From JBBQZP01 sp038207585 (GTDB taxonomy: Bacteria; Pseudomonadota; Alphaproteobacteria; Rhodobacterales; Rhodobacteraceae), in NCBI GenBank assembly GCA_038207585.1, contig JBBQZP010000033.1, positions 1 to 37,253 on the forward strand: a stretch of 37,253 nt of DNA. The letters run 5' to 3'. Position 1 is the stretch's first letter. Each line of letters starts with the position of its first letter. Below, in pieces: positions 24,344 through 32,636 of this stretch. The translations under genes were made by a program, and so were the position numbers. Under the pieces are notes generated by a model. That model was given only the letters and a program-made list of their open reading frames with translations, made no database searches and was not told where the DNA came from.

Positions 24344-26860
24344 CTAGCCTTCAGACCGCAACACCTGCGCCGGACGCACCGAAAGGGGCCGCAGCGCAAA
24401 GGCGAAACCGGCGATCAGCGTGGCCGCGATGCCGCCCAGAACGATGGCAATGGCCGAAACCGGCTCGAACGTATAGCGGGCCTCCATGACATAGGTCATC
24501 ACCGCCCAGCCCGCGAGGCCACCGGCCGCAATCGCCACAATCCCCGCCGCCGCCCCCAGAATGGCCGACCGCAACGCAAAGCTGAGCAGTATCCGCGCCC
24601 GCGTTGCGCCCAGCGTTTTCAGCACCGCCGCCTCATAGACCCGCGCGCGTTCACCCGCTGCCGCAGCCCCGATCAGCACGACAAACCCCGTCAGCAACGT
24701 TGCCGCCGCAGCCCAGGCGGTGGCTGATGCGATGGCCGACAACGCCTCGGTTACGCGGTCAATCGCGTCGCGCACCCGGATCGCAGTGATGTTGGGGTAA
24801 GCGGTGGCCAGATCGCGCAGGATTTTCGCCTCGGACGCTTCGGTCGCATAGACCGTAGCGATGAATGTGTGCGGCGCGCCCGCCACTGCCGCCGGATCAA
24901 GCGTCATCACAAAGCCCATCCCTGCGGTCGAGAAATCGACCTGCCGAAAGCTGGTGATTGTGGCGGTGATGTCGCGGCCAAGGATGTTGGTGGTGATCGT
25001 ATCGCCCAGCTTCAGGCCGATCTCCTCCGCCTCCTCCGCTGCAAAGGAAATCTGCGGCGCGCCCGTGTAATCGGCGGGCCACCATTCACCCGCCGTCACC
25101 TTGGCGTTGTCAGGCTTGGCCGCGGCATAGGTCACACCACGGTCGCCGCGCAAAACCCAATGCTCGCCGCCAACCTTGCGCGCATCCTGCCCGTTGATTT
25201 GCGTGATCACGCCGCGCATCATCGGCGCGCTTTCCACCTTGGACACGGCGGGGTCACCCTGCACGCGGGCCAGAAACCCGTCGATCTGGTCGGGCTGGAT
25301 GTCGACGAAGAAATAGCTGGGCGCGCGGGTCGGAAGGTCGGTCGCAATCGCCGACCGCAGGTTCGCGTCAATCTGCCCCACCGCCGCCAACACCGTGAGG
25401 CCGAGGCCAAGGCTTAAAATCACCGACGCCGCCTCATCCCGTGGCCCGCCAATCGCCGCCAGGGCCAGACGCAGCGCCGTGCGGCCGTGCGCCATCCTGC
25501 TGCGCGCCAGCTTTCGCGCGGCCCAGCGCAGGGCAAGCGCCGCGAGCCAAAGCACGAACAGCGTCGCAATGACACCGCCCGCCGAACCGAGCGCCAAAGT
25601 CGGCACGCCCGAAAACCACACCGCGCCACCAATCAGCATCGCCGCCAGCACACCCAGCGCCACCCAATAGCGCGCCCTTGGCCAACCCGCCGTGCCAAGC
25701 CCGCGATACAAAGCCGCCGCCCGCACACTTTCACTGCGCGCAAGCGGCCACAGCGTGAACAAAAACGCCGTCATCACGCCGTAAAACGCAGCTTCGGCCA
25801 AGGGGCGGGGGTAAAGCGCAAACTCCACCGGAAAGGGCAGGGATGCGCTGATCAGCGGCGCGAACAACAAGGGCGCGCCCGCGCCAAGCAGCAGGCCCAG
25901 CGCCACGCCAATCAGCGAAAGAACCCCGATCTGGATCAGATAGACCTGAAAGATCGTGCCACTTTCCGCACCCAGCGTTTTCAGTGTCGCAATCGTCGCT
26001 GTCTTGCCATCGAGATACGCTCGCACCGCCGCCGAAACCCCCACGCCGCCCACGGCAAGCCCCGCCAACCCCACCAGCACCAGAAACGCGCCGATGCGTT
26101 CGACAAACCGCTCCACCCCCGGTGCAGCGCGGCGGCTGTCGGCCCAACGCATGCCGGTGTCGCGGTAGGCGGCCTCGGCCTTTGTTTGCAGCGCTGCAAG
26201 GTCAGAACCCGGCGGCAATTCAAGCCGGTAAGACGTTTCATAAAGCGTGCCAGGTTCCAGCAGGCCCGATTTCGCCAGACCGGTTGTCAGCACAATCGTG
26301 CGCGGGCCAAGGGAAAAGCCGCCGGTTGCCGTGTCAGGCTCACGCGTCAGCACGGCACCCAGAACGAAATCCTGCACGCCAAGGCGGAACGTGTCACCCA
26401 CGGCCAGAGCCATCCGGTCAACCAGAACCCGGTCCATCACAGCCCCCGGCAGGCCGTTCGCCCCGGCCAGCGCCTGCGCCAATGGAAGAGCCGGATCGAG
26501 CTGAACCGCACCCGTCAAAGGATAGGCATCATCCACGGCCTTGACCTGCGTCAGCACCCGGTCATCCCCGCGCACCGCCAAAGACCGAAAATCGACCACC
26601 TCGGACACGCGCGTGGCGATGCCGGCCATGAACGCGCGCTCATCCTCATTGGCGAAACGATAGGTGAATTCCATCTGCGCATCGCCGCCCAGAAGCACCG
26701 TGCCCTGATCACGCAAGCCCGCCTCGATCGCCGCGCGGACCATGCCGACCCCGGCGATGGCGGCCACACCCAAGGCAAGGCACAGCAAAAACACCCGGAA
26801 TCCGCGCAGACCGCCGCGCAACTCGCGCCGGGCCAGACGCGCCGCAATCGCGATGCTCAT
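24344..26860 (-). CDS. ybbP: ABC transporter permease of the YbbP/FtsX type
   Basis: A large membrane protein of 838 residues with two FtsX-type permease domains. An N-terminal helix (FRVFLLCLALGVAAIAGVGM) precedes a long periplasmic MacB-like region, then a block of helices from ~265 (FLVLVGLAGLAVGGVGVSAA, IATLKTLGAESGTIFQVYLI), further helices, a second periplasmic region, and final helices from ~715 with AAVLKTLGATRARILLSFAL. The repeated TLKTLGA/VLKTLGA is the FtsX coupling motif. Relatives work with YbbA as a mechanotransmission ABC system probably handling lipids or envelope proteins; the cargo is unknown. The start ATG (26858-26860) overlaps the ybbA stop as ATGA; an extra upstream ATG at 26881 lies inside ybbA and is not chosen. 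Confidence 0.9.
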   Translation of the reverse strand: MSIAIAARLARRELRGGLRGFRVFLLCLALGVAAIAGVGMVRAAIEAGLRDQGTVLLGGDAQMEFTYRFANEDERAFMAGIATRVSEVVDFRSLAVRGDDRVLTQVKAVDDAYPLTGAVQLDPALPLAQALAGANGLPGAVMDRVLVDRMALAVGDTFRLGVQDFVLGAVLTREPDTATGGFSLGPRTIVLTTGLAKSGLLEPGTLYETSYRLELPPGSDLAALQTKAEAAYRDTGMRWADSRRAAPGVERFVERIGAFLVLVGLAGLAVGGVGVSAAVRAYLDGKTATIATLKTLGAESGTIFQVYLIQIGVLSLIGVALGLLLGAGAPLLFAPLISASLPFPVEFALYPRPLAEAAFYGVMTAFLFTLWPLARSESVRAAALYRGLGTAGWPRARYWVALGVLAAMLIGGAVWFSGVPTLALGSAGGVIATLFVLWLAALALRWAARKLARSRMAHGRTALRLALAAIGGPRDEAASVILSLGLGLTVLAAVGQIDANLRSAIATDLPTRAPSYFFVDIQPDQIDGFLARVQGDPAVSKVESAPMMRGVITQINGQDARKVGGEHWVLRGDRGVTYAAAKPDNAKVTAGEWWPADYTGAPQISFAAEEAEEIGLKLGDTITTNILGRDITATITSFRQVDFSTAGMGFVMTLDPAAVAGAPHTFIATVYATEASEAKILRDLATAYPNITAIRVRDAIDRVTEALSAIASATAWAAAATLLTGFVVLIGAAAAGERARVYEAAVLKTLGATRARILLSFALRSAILGAAAGIVAIAAGGLAGWAVMTYVMEARYTFEPVSAIAIVLGGIAATLIAGFAFALRPLSVRPAQVLRSEG

Positions 26861-27537
26861 AGCCCCTCGCCCGCAATACACCCATCGGCCAGCCGAACCA
26901 CCCGGTCACAGCGCGCGGCAAGTTCGGGCGCATGCGTGACCATGATCAGCGTCGCCCCGTGCCGGTCGCGCAGGCCGAACAACAGATCCATGATCGCCGC
27001 CCCGTTGGCACCATCAAGGTTCCCCGTCGGCTCATCCGCCAGCAAGATCGCAGGGCGGGGTGCTGCGGCGCGGGCAAGGGCCACCCGCTGCTGCTCGCCC
27101 CCCGACATCTGGCTGGGGTAGTGGTGCGAGCGCGCGCCCAGACCCACCGCCTCCAGTTCCGCCGCGGCCCGCCCGAAGGCATCAGCCACCCCGGCCAGTT
27201 CCAGGGGCACTGCCACGTTTTCCAACGCGGTCATTGTCGGAATAAGGTGGAAAGACTGGAACACCACCCCCATATTCCCTCGACGAAACCGCGCCAGAGC
27301 ATCCTCGTTCATCGCGGTCAGATCATTGCCCAGCGCCACCACAGACCCGCCCGTTGCCCGCTCCAACCCGCCCATCAGCATCAGGAGCGACGATTTGCCA
27401 GACCCGGAAGGCCCCACCAAGCCAACACTTTGCCCGCGTTCAATATTCAGTGTGATGCCCTTGAGAATCTCGACCGGCCCCGCATTTCCCGCCAAAGTCA
27501 GTTTGGCGTCGTGCAACACCAGAATCGGATCACCCAT
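26857..27537 (-). CDS. ybbA: ABC transporter ATP-binding protein YbbA
   Basis: A 226-residue ATPase of the MacB/LolD group. Walker A is GLVGPSGSGKSSLLMLMGG, the Q-loop lies in GVVFQSFHLIPTMTALENV, the signature is MSGGEQQRVALARA, Walker B is AILLADEPTGNLDG, and the H-loop is MVTHAPELA. It energises the YbbP permease encoded by the overlapping downstream gene. GAGGA stands about eight bases before the ATG at 27535-27537. The start codon overlaps, on the opposite strand, the ATG used for tesA. The tesA / ybbA-ybbP arrangement is the same as in E. coli, which suggests a linked envelope or lipid function. Confidence 0.94.
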   Translation of the reverse strand: MGDPILVLHDAKLTLAGNAGPVEILKGITLNIERGQSVGLVGPSGSGKSSLLMLMGGLERATGGSVVALGNDLTAMNEDALARFRRGNMGVVFQSFHLIPTMTALENVAVPLELAGVADAFGRAAAELEAVGLGARSHHYPSQMSGGEQQRVALARAAAPRPAILLADEPTGNLDGANGAAIMDLLFGLRDRHGATLIMVTHAPELAARCDRVVRLADGCIAGEGL

Positions 27538-28225
27538 GTTTTCTTCCTCTACCGCCTACATCGTTCTTGGATATGGGGCGAAACGCATTTTCCGCAACTG
27601 CATACTGGCGCTAAGTGTCTGTGCGGCAACGCTTGGTGCGGCCCATGCCGAACCTGTGACCGTAGTTGCCCTGGGCGATAGTCTGACGGCTGGCTACGGC
27701 CTGCCCCAAGGGGATGGTCTGGTGCCGCAGCTTCAGGCATGGTTGCAGGCCAAGGGCGCGGATGTGGTGGTGGAAAATGCGGGCGTGTCAGGCGATACCA
27801 CGGCGGGCGGGCTTGCGCGCACCGACTGGGCGCTGACACGGGACGCGGATGCGATGATCGTCACGCTGGGCGGCAATGACCTGTTGCGCGGAATTGATCC
27901 GGCCAACAGCCGCGCCAATCTGGATGCAATCCTTGCCAAAGCCAAGGCTCGGGGTCTGCCGGTTCTGCTGATCGGGCTGACCGCGCCGGGCAACTATGGG
28001 CCAGAATACAAGACCGCCTTTGATGCGATCTATCCCGATCTGGCCACGAAATACGGCACCCTGCTGGACACCAACTTCTTTCGTGGCATCGCGTCGGACG
28101 ACCCCGCCGCCGTGCGCGCTCTGATGCAGGATGACGGCATCCACCCCAATGCCGTTGGGGTGGCAAAGATCGTGGCCAACATCGGCCCGCAAGTGATGGA
28201 TCTGGTCGGGCAGGTCAATCCTTAG
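27536..28225 (+). CDS. tesA: Exported arylesterase / acyl-CoA thioesterase I (TesA, SGNH hydrolase)
   Basis: A 229-residue SGNH-family hydrolase. After an N-terminal hydrophobic segment (NCILALSVCAATLGAAHA, likely cleaved signal peptide) come block I VVALGDSLTAGYGLPQGDG with the Ser nucleophile, block II NAGVSGDTTAGGLAR, block III VTLGGNDLLRGI and the C-terminal DDGIHPNAVGVAKI with catalytic Asp and His. This set hydrolyses acyl esters and thioesters in the periplasm. The ATG at 27536-27538 overlaps the divergent ybbA ATG; no ATG follows before the signal peptide, so either this codon is used with a promoter inside ybbA or a non-standard start inside 27541-27610 is. The 3' end shares two bases with the convergent yceI stop. 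Confidence 0.92.
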   Translation: MFSSSTAYIVLGYGAKRIFRNCILALSVCAATLGAAHAEPVTVVALGDSLTAGYGLPQGDGLVPQLQAWLQAKGADVVVENAGVSGDTTAGGLARTDWALTRDADAMIVTLGGNDLLRGIDPANSRANLDAILAKAKARGLPVLLIGLTAPGNYGPEYKTAFDAIYPDLATKYGTLLDTNFFRGIASDDPAAVRALMQDDGIHPNAVGVAKIVANIGPQVMDLVGQVNP

Positions 28226-28854
28226 GGCGCGGCTGGCTTGGTCAATTCCGCCTCGATGATGATCGAAACCGCGTCGCCGACGCCCATCGTGGTGCCGGGG
28301 GCAGGCACGCCGTAACCCATGCCAAAGTCGGATCGGTTGATTGTGCCGGTTGCAGAAAACCCGATCCGCGCACCGGCAGGGTCCATCGACATGCTGCCGT
28401 AACCGCCGTTGTAGGTGACGCCAAGGGTCACGGGCTTGGTGATGCCGTGCAGGGTGAAATTACCCGTGACATCGCCGGTATTTTCGCCCGTCACAACAAC
28501 TGCGGTGCTGACAAAGGTGATGGAGGGATAGGTTGCCGCATCCAGCAATTCCGGCCCAGCAATCACCGCGTTGAAATCCAAGGTTGAGTCGGGGTAATGC
28601 GTCTCGACCGAGGCCGCGTCGATGGTGGCGGTCAGTTTGGCGGCCTGCGGTTGGCCGGGGTCAAACTCCAACGTCGCCTCGGCCTTGGTAAAAAGCGCTG
28701 TATAGTTCGAAAACCCAAGGTGGCTGACCCGGAACAGAACCCGCGTATGGCCAAGATCCAGCGTGTAGCTGCCACCCGTAACCGGCGTCACCTCTTGTGC
28801 TTGCACCGGCAAGGCGAGGCCTCCACAAAGCGCCACTATCAACCAATGACGCAT
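28222..28854 (-). CDS. YceI-family periplasmic protein
   Basis: A 210-residue secreted protein with a signal peptide (MRHWLIVALCGGLALPVQAQ). The mature domain is the YceI lipocalin-like barrel: GGSYTLDLGHTRVLFRVSHL, FSNYTALFTKAEATLEFD, STLDFNAVIAGPELLDAATY, GNFTLHGITKPVTLGVTYNG and RSDFGMGYGVPAPGTTMGVG then DAVSIIIEAEL. Members bind polyisoprenoid or fatty-acid chains, often respond to stress, and have no known enzyme activity. The chosen ATG has GGGGAAAG directly upstream; a longer frame from 28911 is not supported. It is divergent from the GlcD-like gene. Confidence 0.92.
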   Translation of the reverse strand: MRHWLIVALCGGLALPVQAQEVTPVTGGSYTLDLGHTRVLFRVSHLGFSNYTALFTKAEATLEFDPGQPQAAKLTATIDAASVETHYPDSTLDFNAVIAGPELLDAATYPSITFVSTAVVVTGENTGDVTGNFTLHGITKPVTLGVTYNGGYGSMSMDPAGARIGFSATGTINRSDFGMGYGVPAPGTTMGVGDAVSIIIEAELTKPAAP

Positions 28855-28975
28855 ATCTTTCCCCGCATCTGAACCAGTGCGTGATAGTGCCCAACAGCCT
28901 TTCAAGGTCAATATCCCATCTGGTCATTCCCACGCGCTTGCGCAAAGCTGTGTCACCTCTTGCCCGGACACCCGA

Positions 28976-30400
28976 ATGACCCTGATCACCGATCTGACCG
29001 CCCTTCTGGGGCCTTCCCATGTGCTGACCGGGCCGGATACGGCGCGGTATTGCAAGGATTGGTCGGGGCATTACACAGCCAGCCCGCTGGCCGTGGCGCG
29101 CCCTGCGGATACCGCACAAGTCGCGGCGGTTTTGCGGCTGGCCGCAGCGCATGGCGTGGCGGTGGTGCCGGTGTCGGGGCTGACCGGCATAGTCGGGGGT
29201 GCCATGACGGACGGCGGGCTGATGCTGTCGGTTGAACGCCTGAACCGCATCCGCGAGATCAAGCCCGATACCCGCGTGGCGGTGGTTGAAGCGGGGGTTA
29301 TTCTGAGCAGCCTGCATGACGCAGCCGAGGCGCAGGATCTGTATTTCCCGCTTTGGTTCGGCGCGCGCGGGTCAGCGATGATCGGCGGGGTTCTGTCGAC
29401 CAACGCGGGCGGGTCTAACGTGCTGCGCTATGGCTCGACCCGCGCCTTGTGTCTGGGGCTGGAGGTGGTTCTGCCCGATGGCCGCGTACTGAACCTGATG
29501 TCGCAACTGCACAAGGACAATTCGGGCTATGATCTGAAAGACCTCTTCATCGGGGCCGAGGGTACGCTGGGCGTGATCACCGCCGCCGTGATGAAACTGG
29601 TGCCCCGCCCCCGCGCCCATGCCACCGCGTTTCTGGCGCTGCGCAGCCTGCCCGATGCGCTGATCCTGCTGAACCGTCTGCAAGGCGAAACCGGGGGTGC
29701 TGTCGAGGCGTTCGAGTTCATGCCCGACAGCTATATGCGCCGTCTGGCCGAGGCGCGGCCCGATATCGCCCAACCCTTCGCAACCCACCATGCCGTAAAC
29801 ATTCTGGTGGAACTGGCCGCCACCGCGCCGCGCGATGCGAACCCCCTGCCAGATGGCAGCCTGCCCATCATGACCCTGCTGGAGGAAACGCTCGCCGCGA
29901 TGATGGAAAGCGGCGCTGTGCTGGACGCCACCCTTGCGCGGTCCGATACCCAGCGCCGCGCGATGTGGCATATCCGCGAGTTGGCGGCGGAAATCACCTA
30001 TGCGCGCAGCCCTGCGATTGATACGGATATCTCGCTGCCGCTGAACCATGTGCCAGCGTTCTTTGACCGCTTCAATGCCCGCCGGCCCGCGCTTGACCAA
30101 GGTGCCGAAACCTTTGCCGTAGCGCATCTGGGCGATGGCAACGTGCATTTCACTGTCTTTCCCACCCGCGATGACCCGGTGCTTGCCGACGCCGTGATCA
30201 GCGCCATCGAGGATGAGGTTCAGGCTTTGGGCGGCAGCTTTTCCGCCGAACATGGCGTGGGCCTGTCCAAACGCGCCAGCATGGCCCGGCGCAAAGACCC
30301 GGTCGCGGTGGACCTGATGCGGGTGATCAAGGCCGCGATTGATCCCGCCGGGTTGATGAACCCCGGCAAGATCATCCCCGATCGCGCTGACACCCCCTGA
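28976..30400 (+). CDS. FAD-linked 2-hydroxyacid oxidase/dehydrogenase, GlcD-like
   Basis: A 474-residue flavoprotein of the VAO family. The FAD_binding_4 domain has VVPVSGLTGIVGGAMTDGGL, GSAMIGGVLSTNAGGSNVLR, and GYDLKDLFIGAEGTLGVITA. The C-terminal FAD-oxidase domain has AVAHLGDGNVHFTVFP, with the metal-binding His residues, and FSAEHGVGLSKRASMARR followed by AIDPAGLMNPGKIIP. The family oxidises D-lactate, glycolate or D-2-hydroxyglutarate. No GlcE or GlcF partner is present, so a stand-alone D-2-hydroxyglutarate or D-lactate type enzyme is as likely as glycolate oxidase. If it takes glycolate it would feed glyoxylate to the bhc cycle. The ribosome binding site is weak. One base separates its stop from the MFS gene. 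Confidence 0.87.
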   Translation: MTLITDLTALLGPSHVLTGPDTARYCKDWSGHYTASPLAVARPADTAQVAAVLRLAAAHGVAVVPVSGLTGIVGGAMTDGGLMLSVERLNRIREIKPDTRVAVVEAGVILSSLHDAAEAQDLYFPLWFGARGSAMIGGVLSTNAGGSNVLRYGSTRALCLGLEVVLPDGRVLNLMSQLHKDNSGYDLKDLFIGAEGTLGVITAAVMKLVPRPRAHATAFLALRSLPDALILLNRLQGETGGAVEAFEFMPDSYMRRLAEARPDIAQPFATHHAVNILVELAATAPRDANPLPDGSLPIMTLLEETLAAMMESGAVLDATLARSDTQRRAMWHIRELAAEITYARSPAIDTDISLPLNHVPAFFDRFNARRPALDQGAETFAVAHLGDGNVHFTVFPTRDDPVLADAVISAIEDEVQALGGSFSAEHGVGLSKRASMARRKDPVAVDLMRVIKAAIDPAGLMNPGKIIPDRADTP

Positions 30401-30401
30401 G

Positions 30402-31601
30402 ATGTCGCCCGCCGTCCGCCTTATTGCGTCGCAACCGGCGTTGCGGATGCTGGCCGTTGGCCTTGCCCTGACCGGCGTGGTCAGCGGCGCTGTCTATCCC
30501 TATCAATCCTTGATCGCGATCAAACGCATCGGGTTAAGCGATGCGACTTTCGCCGCAATGCTGGTTTTGGCTTCGGCTGTGGCGGTGATTGCGGCGGTGG
30601 GCATCGGCCTTGTCACCGATCAGCGCACCAACCGCCGCCAGACAGCCCTTGTAACGGCGGCGCTGGGTCTGACCGGGGCTTTGCTGATGGCCGTTCTTCC
30701 GGGTCACGCATCATTTCTTCTGTATCACGCGCTGCTGTTGCCGATTGCGTTCAGCCTGTTCGGCCAGATGCTGGCGCTTGCACGGCTGGCGTGCTTTGCC
30801 CACCCCGATCAACGCGACGGGGTGCTGACGACCCTGCGCGCGGCGCTGTCGCTCAGCTTTGTGGGCACGCTTCTGGTGCTGGCCGCAGCCTCGGGGATGG
30901 GGGTGGATGTGCTGTTTGTTTACGGCATTGCGGCGCTGGCCGGGGTTGCGCTGGTGGTGTTGATCTGGCGCGACTGGCCGCGCGACGGGCACACACCCTG
31001 GGCCGACCCCGGATCGGGCATGGGCATCCGCATGGCGCTGCGAAGTCTGGCGCAACCACATCTGATGCTTCGGCTGATCTGCCTTGGGGCGATTACGTCG
31101 GGCGGGGCGTTGTATCTGGCGCTGTTGTCGCTGCTGTTTGCCGACGCACCGGGGCGGGGGGCGGGCGATTCGGCGCTGTTCATCGGGCTGGTCGCGGCGG
31201 TCGAGGTGCCGTTCATGCTGATGCTGCCGATGGTTGCAGGGCGGTTGTCGAAAACGGTGCTGATCGTGGCGGGCGGGGCAATCTATGCGGTCTACCTGAT
31301 CTTGCTGCCGCTTCTGGCGGCGACCCCTGCGGTCTGGCTGCTGCCGCTGTTGGCGGGGCTGGGCGGGGCCGCAATCCTGACGCAACCGGTCGCCTATCTG
31401 CAGGATATGATGACCAACCGCCCCGGCACGGCTTCGGCCCTGCTGGCCCTGCAAAAGCTGATTGCGGATTCGTCGGCGGCGCTGGTTTTTGCTGTGGGCA
31501 CGGCGGTTTCGGGCTATACGCTGGTGGCAACACTAGGGGCGGGTGTCATGCTGCTCGGATGTGCGGTTCTGGCCTTTGCCGACCGCCGCAAGCGGGCTTA
31601 A
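30402..31601 (+). CDS. Major facilitator superfamily transporter
   Basis: A 399-residue protein with about twelve hydrophobic segments in two halves: GVVSGAVYPYQSLIAIKRIG for the first pair, VTDQRTNRRQTALVTAALGL as the cytoplasmic motif A-like loop, a long middle loop at RDWPRDGHTPWADP, and a second bundle starting near ITSGGALYLALLSLLFADAP. The pattern resembles sugar-efflux-type MFS proteins (SetA-like), but the substrate is not readable. It begins one base after the GlcD-like stop, so the pair is co-transcribed; the carrier may import or export the oxidase's hydroxyacid. The 3' end overlaps the convergent hemC stop. Confidence 0.83.
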   Translation: MSPAVRLIASQPALRMLAVGLALTGVVSGAVYPYQSLIAIKRIGLSDATFAAMLVLASAVAVIAAVGIGLVTDQRTNRRQTALVTAALGLTGALLMAVLPGHASFLLYHALLLPIAFSLFGQMLALARLACFAHPDQRDGVLTTLRAALSLSFVGTLLVLAAASGMGVDVLFVYGIAALAGVALVVLIWRDWPRDGHTPWADPGSGMGIRMALRSLAQPHLMLRLICLGAITSGGALYLALLSLLFADAPGRGAGDSALFIGLVAAVEVPFMLMLPMVAGRLSKTVLIVAGGAIYAVYLILLPLLAATPAVWLLPLLAGLGGAAILTQPVAYLQDMMTNRPGTASALLALQKLIADSSAALVFAVGTAVSGYTLVATLGAGVMLLGCAVLAFADRRKRA

Positions 31602-32542
31602 TGCCAGTCGAAAAACCCCTTTGGCGCACGCGACAACAGCCGTTCGGCCAAAGCCGTGCCCAAAGCCACACCATCAGATGCCGCCCCGCGAATATCATCC
31701 GAAAGCGCCTCTGACCCATCGGGGCGCAAAATCTCGCCGCGCAGCCAAAGCTGATCGCCCTCCAGCACCGCAAGCCCGGCAATCGGCGTTTCACACGAGC
31801 CATCAAGACGGCGCAGAAACGCCCGTTCCGCCGTCACGCGCAAACCCGTGGGCGTGTCATGTATCGCCGCCAGCAGCGCCTGCACGCGGTCGTCATCCAT
31901 GCGCCGCTCTATGCCAATCGCGCCTTGGGCCACGGCGGGCAGCATTTCTTCGGGGTCAATCGCACCCTTGGCAACCGCAGACATGCCCAGCCGGTTCAAC
32001 CCCGCCATCGCAAGGAATGTGGCCATTGCAACACCGTCTTCCAGCTTGCGCATCCGGGTCTGCACATTGCCGCGAAATTCGACCAGCTTCAGATCGGGCC
32101 GCTTCAGCGCCAGTTGCGCGCGACGCCGCAGGCTTGATGTGCCCACAACCGAGCCCTGCGGCAGATCAGCCAGCCGCGCAACGGATGGCGACACAAATGC
32201 ATCGCGCACATCCTCACGCGCAAGATAGCAATCAAGGATCAACCCGCCGGGCTGTTCGGTCGGCATGTCTTTCATCGAATGAACCGCGATGTCGATGCCG
32301 CCATCCAGCAGCGCCTCTTCAATCTCGCGCGTGAACAACCCCTTGCCGCCGATCTCTTTCAGCGCGCGGTCCTGCACCATATCGCCGGTGACCTTGATCA
32401 CCTCGATCTGAAACGCAGCCTCGGGCAGGCCGTGTGCGGCCATCAGGCAACGCCGCACTTCATACGCCTGCCACAGGGCAAGCGGCGATCCACGGGTGCC
32501 GATTTTGAGGGGTTGGGCGGGGTTTGGCATAGGATGTGTCAT
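31598..32542 (-). CDS. hemC: Hydroxymethylbilane synthase (porphobilinogen deaminase)
   Basis: Joins four porphobilinogen molecules into hydroxymethylbilane in tetrapyrrole synthesis. At 314 residues it has the usual length. LKIGTRGSPLALWQAYEVRR, EIGGKGLFTREIEEALLDG and DIAVHSMKDMPTEQ form the first domain with the catalytic Asp; VVGTSSLRRRAQLALKRPDL and FRGNVQTRMRKLEDG bind substrate; and the dipyrromethane cofactor Cys is in RLDGSCETPIAGLAV. Candidate starts at 32560, 32542 and 32530 all lack a good ribosome binding site; 32542 is a compromise. It is divergent from hemE, which catalyses a later step of the same pathway. Confidence 0.95.
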   Translation of the reverse strand: MTHPMPNPAQPLKIGTRGSPLALWQAYEVRRCLMAAHGLPEAAFQIEVIKVTGDMVQDRALKEIGGKGLFTREIEEALLDGGIDIAVHSMKDMPTEQPGGLILDCYLAREDVRDAFVSPSVARLADLPQGSVVGTSSLRRRAQLALKRPDLKLVEFRGNVQTRMRKLEDGVAMATFLAMAGLNRLGMSAVAKGAIDPEEMLPAVAQGAIGIERRMDDDRVQALLAAIHDTPTGLRVTAERAFLRRLDGSCETPIAGLAVLEGDQLWLRGEILRPDGSEALSDDIRGAASDGVALGTALAERLLSRAPKGFFDWH

Positions 32543-32636
32543 GGCGAAAGGATTAGCCATGTCAGATCAGACTGACAACTCCCGTCTTGACATCGCGAGC
32601 CTGCCTTGGGAACCAAGGGCAACCAAGGGGGGCACC

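Noticed and set aside
25487..27121. 544-codon plus-strand open frame opposite ybbP and ybbA
   Set aside because: Arg/Gln/His-rich shadow without domains; the minus strand carries canonical ABC permease and ATPase motifs.
32496..32636. N-terminal extension of HemE
   Set aside because: The extra 47 residues lie over the hemC start region and do not resemble HemE; a G-rich ribosome binding site precedes the ATG at 32637.
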